From: Viscum album
Lineage: Eukaryota; Streptophyta; Magnoliopsida; Santalales; Viscaceae
NCBI GenBank assembly: GCA_963277665.1
Contig: OY728123.1
Location: 627,934,915 to 627,998,914, forward strand
DNA: 64,000 nt
Reading direction: 5' to 3'
Part shown: positions 59,289 through 64,000 of the stretch, piece after piece
Numbering within the stretch: position 1 is the stretch's first letter
How the letters are laid out: every line of letters starts with the position of its first letter
The notes under the pieces: generated by a model
What the model saw: the letters and a program-made list of their open reading frames with translations, nothing else
What the model was told of the DNA's origin: nothing
Database searches by the model: none
Made by a program: the position numbers and the translations under genes

Positions 59289-61218
59289 AGGTAACATCAC
59301 AGAGAATTAATAATGATACATAACATAAACAACACAAAATTGAATAATTGATTACATAGGTTGCAATTTTTCACAATTATAAGGTCATTTTAGTTTGGAT
59401 ATTTTTTTAATTTGGGAGAACATATACATGTAAACCCCCTAAAATTCAAATTTGATATTTATTCTTAATATCATTTTTTTAAAAACCTATATTTGTAAAT
59501 ATAGCTTCACATTTCATTCAAAATATGATCTCCTCATTTAAGGTGAATTAAATTAATGAACATAAAATCTAATTTTTTTCCATAAATATCCATATACCCT
59601 ATTAAAATATATGGAATAATGGGATGAGTTAATCAAAAACTCGATATGGTATATAAAATGATGGAAATGTTATAATATTCAGTAAAATATGTTATAATTT
59701 CTATGATCATAGTATTTTCTCAAATTGAAAATCATGATAATTATTTAATATCTATAGTCATTTTCATACCTTGAGAAATATTTGTGTTTCTACAAAACTC
59801 ATAAATAACATAAAAATTTAATATTTCCAAGAAACATTTTAATAATAAAATGTTTAAAAATAACATATTTCATAATGATGGAATGAATATTTCTAAAAAT
59901 CATATTCATACAAATAAATAATCATTAAAAGACATCATACAAAAACATAAAAGGCATATGGAAAATAACCTGGATAGTGTTTCTCATTAGAAATACCAAT
60001 GTATAACGGGTCTATAAATTTCCCCATCCATCACATTCTAAGATTTATTCTTTCTTTATACAGACTCAATTAATGAAAATTATATATATAGTAAACATAA
60101 GTATTGATATTGAATAACAGAAATGTATATTGTAAATATTTATCTCTACAAATAAATAGATCAACATGATACAAATCCATATAGTGAAATAATATTGATG
60201 GTATAATTACATAATATCTCCTGTAAAGAATCTGAATTACCAAAATATGATGATATCCATGAACAAACATTTAAAATTACTTTCATAAATTTCTTTCAAA
60301 ACCCGATAAGTTTTTCTTCTTTTGATATCATGTAAAAAAAATTCAAGAATAAGTACAAAATTAATATCATTGAAAATAATCATGAAAAACTATAATGTAT
60401 CAATTAAATAATAAAATAGTTTTCATGGTGGGAATAGTCATTCATTTGATGAAAATTATAACAAATATTCCGTTCACACTTCTGTAAAAACTCAAAAGTT
60501 CCCTATATTGATAATTAAAAGATTATTATATTTAAACCACTATAAAGAAAGCGATATAATATTGACCATGAAATTAAAAAATAATTACATAATATTAAAA
60601 ATTATTCATTACATTATTGGGTACATTGATATAGATGATAATGATTTTTAATGTAATAAATTTAAACAATGTTTTAATTTAAAATCCCTTAACTCATTTC
60701 ATACATTCTACAAATAATTAATAAAAAATTATATTAGTTGTATACATTCATAAGAAAATTTTTCATGTTCATTAAAATATAATTATTCCTATTGATAAAT
60801 TTAGTTAAATGATTTATTTAATTTCTAATTTAGTTAGGTATACATCAGATGTCTAGGGAAAATTATATTTAAGACCCCAAAATGACATGAGTAGGATTAC
60901 CATGGTCAAAGGGTACATGTATCCATAGTATATGTAATATTACATTGAACCAAATATCATTATTAAATTTGAAATTATATTTTTGAACCATCCATGAAAT
61001 GGGGATATGAAAAAAATGTCACAAAAATGTTTAGTAGTGGAATTCCAAATGTATGCATGAGAGATATTATCATTTATTAATGATTGGAAGGGTAAATATT
61101 TATGTAATATCTTATTTTGATGTTATTATAATTATTTCATGAATACCATATAGACTAATAAAATCTATTATAGAAACATTTTGAGAAAGTGATTAAAATA
61201 AAAAATACATCTCTTTTC

Positions 61219-61237
61219 AGAGGTGGTAGCCCACACA
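61219..61237 (-). promoter_or_regulatory. Remaining ACTACC-type motif in LTR D
   Basis: Plus strand AGAGGTGGTAGCCCACACA, the equivalent of the middle motif in copies A-C. The other two are not recognisable. Confidence 0.45.
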
Positions 61238-61583
61238 TAAACATGAGAGGTGTTTTATTTACCATAGGATGGAAACATAGATTATAATGTTTTATTCCAT
61301 ATAAAAAAATTCAATAATTTTTTTATAAATTAAATTATCATATAATCATCTTTATCTATGATTTAAAGGAGGTGTATGGATAAATAATCATTAAAACGCA
61401 TAGTTTACAGTTATACCTATTGTATGAGAAACTTAATTATTCTTATAAAATATGTCGTCTCGGTTTTCCATTTAGAGAGACCAGAAATAGTACGATATGC
61501 TGAGAATGTTTGGGTGGGAATTTGGTATATTATTGGTCAAATAAAAGGGATCAAGATGTGTGGGTATGTGTTGAGCGGGGAAG

Positions 61584-61594
61584 GCCTTTTATAA
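61584..61594 (-). promoter_or_regulatory. Core promoter TATA box of LTR D
   Basis: Minus strand GTTATAAAAGGCC in a GC-richer patch, as in copies A-C. Confidence 0.6.
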
Positions 61595-63650
61595 CTGAGG
61601 TAGAAGGAAATCATGAAACTACATGAAATATAAAATATACTATTGGTATTAATCCTGTAAAAAAGATTAAAAGTTCAATTTCATATAGTATAAGAAGACT
61701 AATGTCTAAATAAAATCAACCAATAAAACTTGGAATGTTTATCTGAAGCCTTATGTCTTAGTTTAACCCCACATTAACCCTTTTAACAATAACTATAGAA
61801 ACAATCAAATCAACTTATATTCATCATGAAATGATTTTTCAATTTCAAAAGTGGTAAATAAATGAAAAATTAAAGAAATCACCAACATCTTACCCTAATA
61901 ATATGTGAATGTAATATTTTTATGATATTATAATGATTTAAAAATAATTTTCATATATTATAATTTTTAAATAGATTTCACAACAATTTATACAATTCTA
62001 CTTTAATAGATTCAATATAAAACATTTATTTAAAAATAAATAATTTAATAGAAAAAAATGATTATATTTATCCTCAAAATATTTTGGATATAAAAAATCA
62101 TCTAGAATATGTTTCATTTTTTACATCACTAGCTTTACTATTCAATTACTTCCAATGCCCCAACATAGGCACTGTGTATATAATTAATTAATTGATACTA
62201 TTAATTAGAATTTTAATTAAATTACTAAATTAAATATAGTACAGTAATCATCAATTTTATCATCTATATCCATTAAAAATTAATTTTTATCCACATCCAT
62301 ATTATGAAAACATAATAAATGAGAGAGAGTGGAAGATTTAATACACTTGATATAAAATATTATAAAAGTTATAATCAATTGGAATTGGCACCAAAATTAA
62401 AATATTAAATGTTAGGTTAGTTATTGTTTATTATTCACCCATCCAATGAAATAGAGATAGTTTTTGGATTTATTTCACGATCTTATCACATAATATGACA
62501 TTTTCTAACTCATATTACTCTTTATTATGGTGAGGATCTTTTACCACGAACAATATTAATTATAACTAAAAATTAATGATAACATGTAAATAATGAATAT
62601 GATGATTACCACTATGTAATTAACTTTTTAGGATTTATATTATTGTTTTGATATAATTTATTTTTAATATATTTTCCAAAAATGAAATGGAAAATAATTT
62701 TTAATGAAATTGTGTTTTATGTATAATATTGAACGTATACCGTAATAAAATGTAATGTCGACTCATTGGAAGTTAATTATTCTTTTAGTAAATGGGATAT
62801 AATAATACAATAAAGACAACCAGAAAATAGAATTACCATATTATATTATACTATTTATTGAAAAGAAATTGCAATTTTGAAAAAAATAGTATTTTTTCAC
62901 TAAACGCTAAAAATCGGAATTTTTAGAAAAATCTAAAAAATTTACTATGGGATAATTTGGAAATTATTATTAAATGAATGAATCCTATTATTTTCAAATT
63001 AAATTTTTTAATGTGTGAGAAATTAGATATAAAATTTCCCAACAAATATTCAATATAACCCATTATACAAAAAATAAGATGAATTTATACTCATTCTAAA
63101 AACAGTAACCACCATTAGATGATTGATAATTTATTTTATTAAAATTATAATCTTTTAATTTAGTTTAAAAAATTATTATTTATGGATAAATTTATTTTTA
63201 ATAGATTGAAACAAATTTCACACACATAAATCTATTTTATAAAAAATATCTTTTTTAATCTTATATGATTTTGAATAAAATTATGTCCTTCTATCCAAAT
63301 TCGTAATTTTTTATTTGAAAAAAATGTATACATAAATTTATTAATTTGATTAAACATATTCATACATTACAATATGAATATTATGTTATAATTTTTATAT
63401 TTAAGTACAAATACTTTTATTATATATCATAGTTTATTTATAATCACTCTTACATGTTGTATACTCTATCGGACATAATATTATTTATATGATAATTATA
63501 TAATAAAATATTCGATGATTACATTGTACCCCTCTGAGAAAATGTCAAGCCTCAAAAATTGAATTTTTCACAGAAATTGAATATATATTGAGTTATGTAT
63601 AATAATAAACGTAGATTTTATTATTATTTTATGTTTCTATAGAAATCATA

Positions 63651-64000
63651 GTATATATTAAGTATTCTAAAAACTGTGTATGTACTCAAAATTACGAATA
63701 GTCTTTTAAAATAATTCCTCAATTTTTCATTTTTATATTCTGTATAAAAATCAACATTTTATATTGTTCCTATTTAAGTTGACTCATGACCCCCTCCACA
63801 CAAAATGTAACCCTCCTAGGTCAAAAATTAGAGGACAAATATAGTTACACCCGAGTCCCGCCTCTAGTAGGCCCTATGATGGTGACTTTCATTGAGGGTT
63901 CATAAACACACAAATGGGAGGCATTACAAACTAAGAGAAAAAATGAGAAAGTGGGAGATAAATCAGACACCAAAAAACTCATGTTTGGACTATATTATAA
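63651..64000. other. Unassigned right edge
   Basis: Less AT-rich from 63780 onward (CCCCCTCCACACAAAATG, then TAACCCTCCTAGG). TGTAACCCTCC at 63806 resembles a family T LTR start, but no purine tract precedes it and too little follows to test. Confidence 0.35.

Larger units (their letters stand above)
59289..63650 (-). repeat. Family T LTR copy D (minus strand), edges approximate
   Basis: Identified by a TATA box at 61584-61594, one preserved ACTACC-type motif (61219-61237), and a block at 63567-63610 (TTCACAGAAATTGAATAT and TTATGTATAATAATAAACG) that aligns with the reverse complement of the first 100 bp of E (TTTCACAGAAATTCAATC). The low edge is placed at GGTAACATCACAGAG by analogy with TGTAATATCTCG of copy A. 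The remainder is strongly diverged. Confidence 0.6.

Noticed and set aside
63806..64000. TGTAACCCTCC as the start of a further plus-strand LTR
   Set aside because: No purine tract upstream and no alignment with the first 100 bp of E or F.
1..64000. tRNA, rRNA, CRISPR-like arrays, prokaryotic-type operons or a host gene with intact exons
   Set aside because: None seen on either strand. Short open frames are what AT-rich decayed DNA gives by chance.

Overview
This window is AT-rich repetitive DNA of a plant nuclear genome. It consists almost entirely of old, heavily mutated LTR retrotransposons, and I found no intact host gene, RNA gene or CRISPR array. The plant assignment rests on the element types. 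There are Ty3/gypsy chromovirus-like elements with an initiator-tRNA-Met type primer site, a purine tract of the form GGGGGGGAGAA followed by TGTAAC, and a chromodomain-like tail after integrase. There is a Ty1/copia pol remnant, and an element with an Athila/Tat-type primer site (TTTGGCACC...GGGG). The depth of decay suggests a large genome that removes repeats slowly. I cannot name the species.

Layout, left to right. 1-390: a plus-strand Ty3 integrase tail cut by the window edge. 391-3399: mostly unassigned. 3400-5830: Ty1/copia integrase, reverse transcriptase and RNase H, decayed but followed motif by motif. 5831-7845: unassigned. 7846-11318 and about 12096-15705: two minus-strand LTRs (A, B) of one chromovirus LTR family ('family T'). 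15998-26613: a complete plus-strand family T element with about 4.2 kb LTRs (E, F) and only 2.28 kb inside, holding gag zinc knuckles but no recognisable pol. 26614-28253: a less AT-rich, coding-like block. 28254-47010: an 18.8 kb composite of LTR, internal, LTR, internal, LTR (L1-I1-L2-I2-L3) with near-matching 5-bp target duplications. 47111-56535: a minus-strand family T element with decayed gag, reverse transcriptase, RNase H, integrase and chromodomain tail. Its 5' LTR (C) is complete and its 3' LTR is truncated. 56536-59288: unassigned. 59289 to about 63650: another minus-strand family T LTR (D).

Relationships. The minus-strand element at 47-56 kb was of the autonomous type and supplies the domain evidence for family T. 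The E/F element has the same ends but no pol, so it probably depended on such a partner. Family T LTRs share a core promoter (TATAAAAGG or decayed forms), a three-fold repeated motif around ACTACC, and a GAAGAG/GTAA block downstream. The L composite is a different lineage. Its internals carry one long decayed frame that begins with a gag-type zinc knuckle and lacks pol. Its three LTRs share GGTGAGTCA palindromes, a 16-bp triplicate repeat, a less AT-rich exon-like block and a GT...AG interval of constant length.

All boundaries and homologies were read by eye. LTR edges without a TG/CA terminus, primer site or target duplication are approximate.
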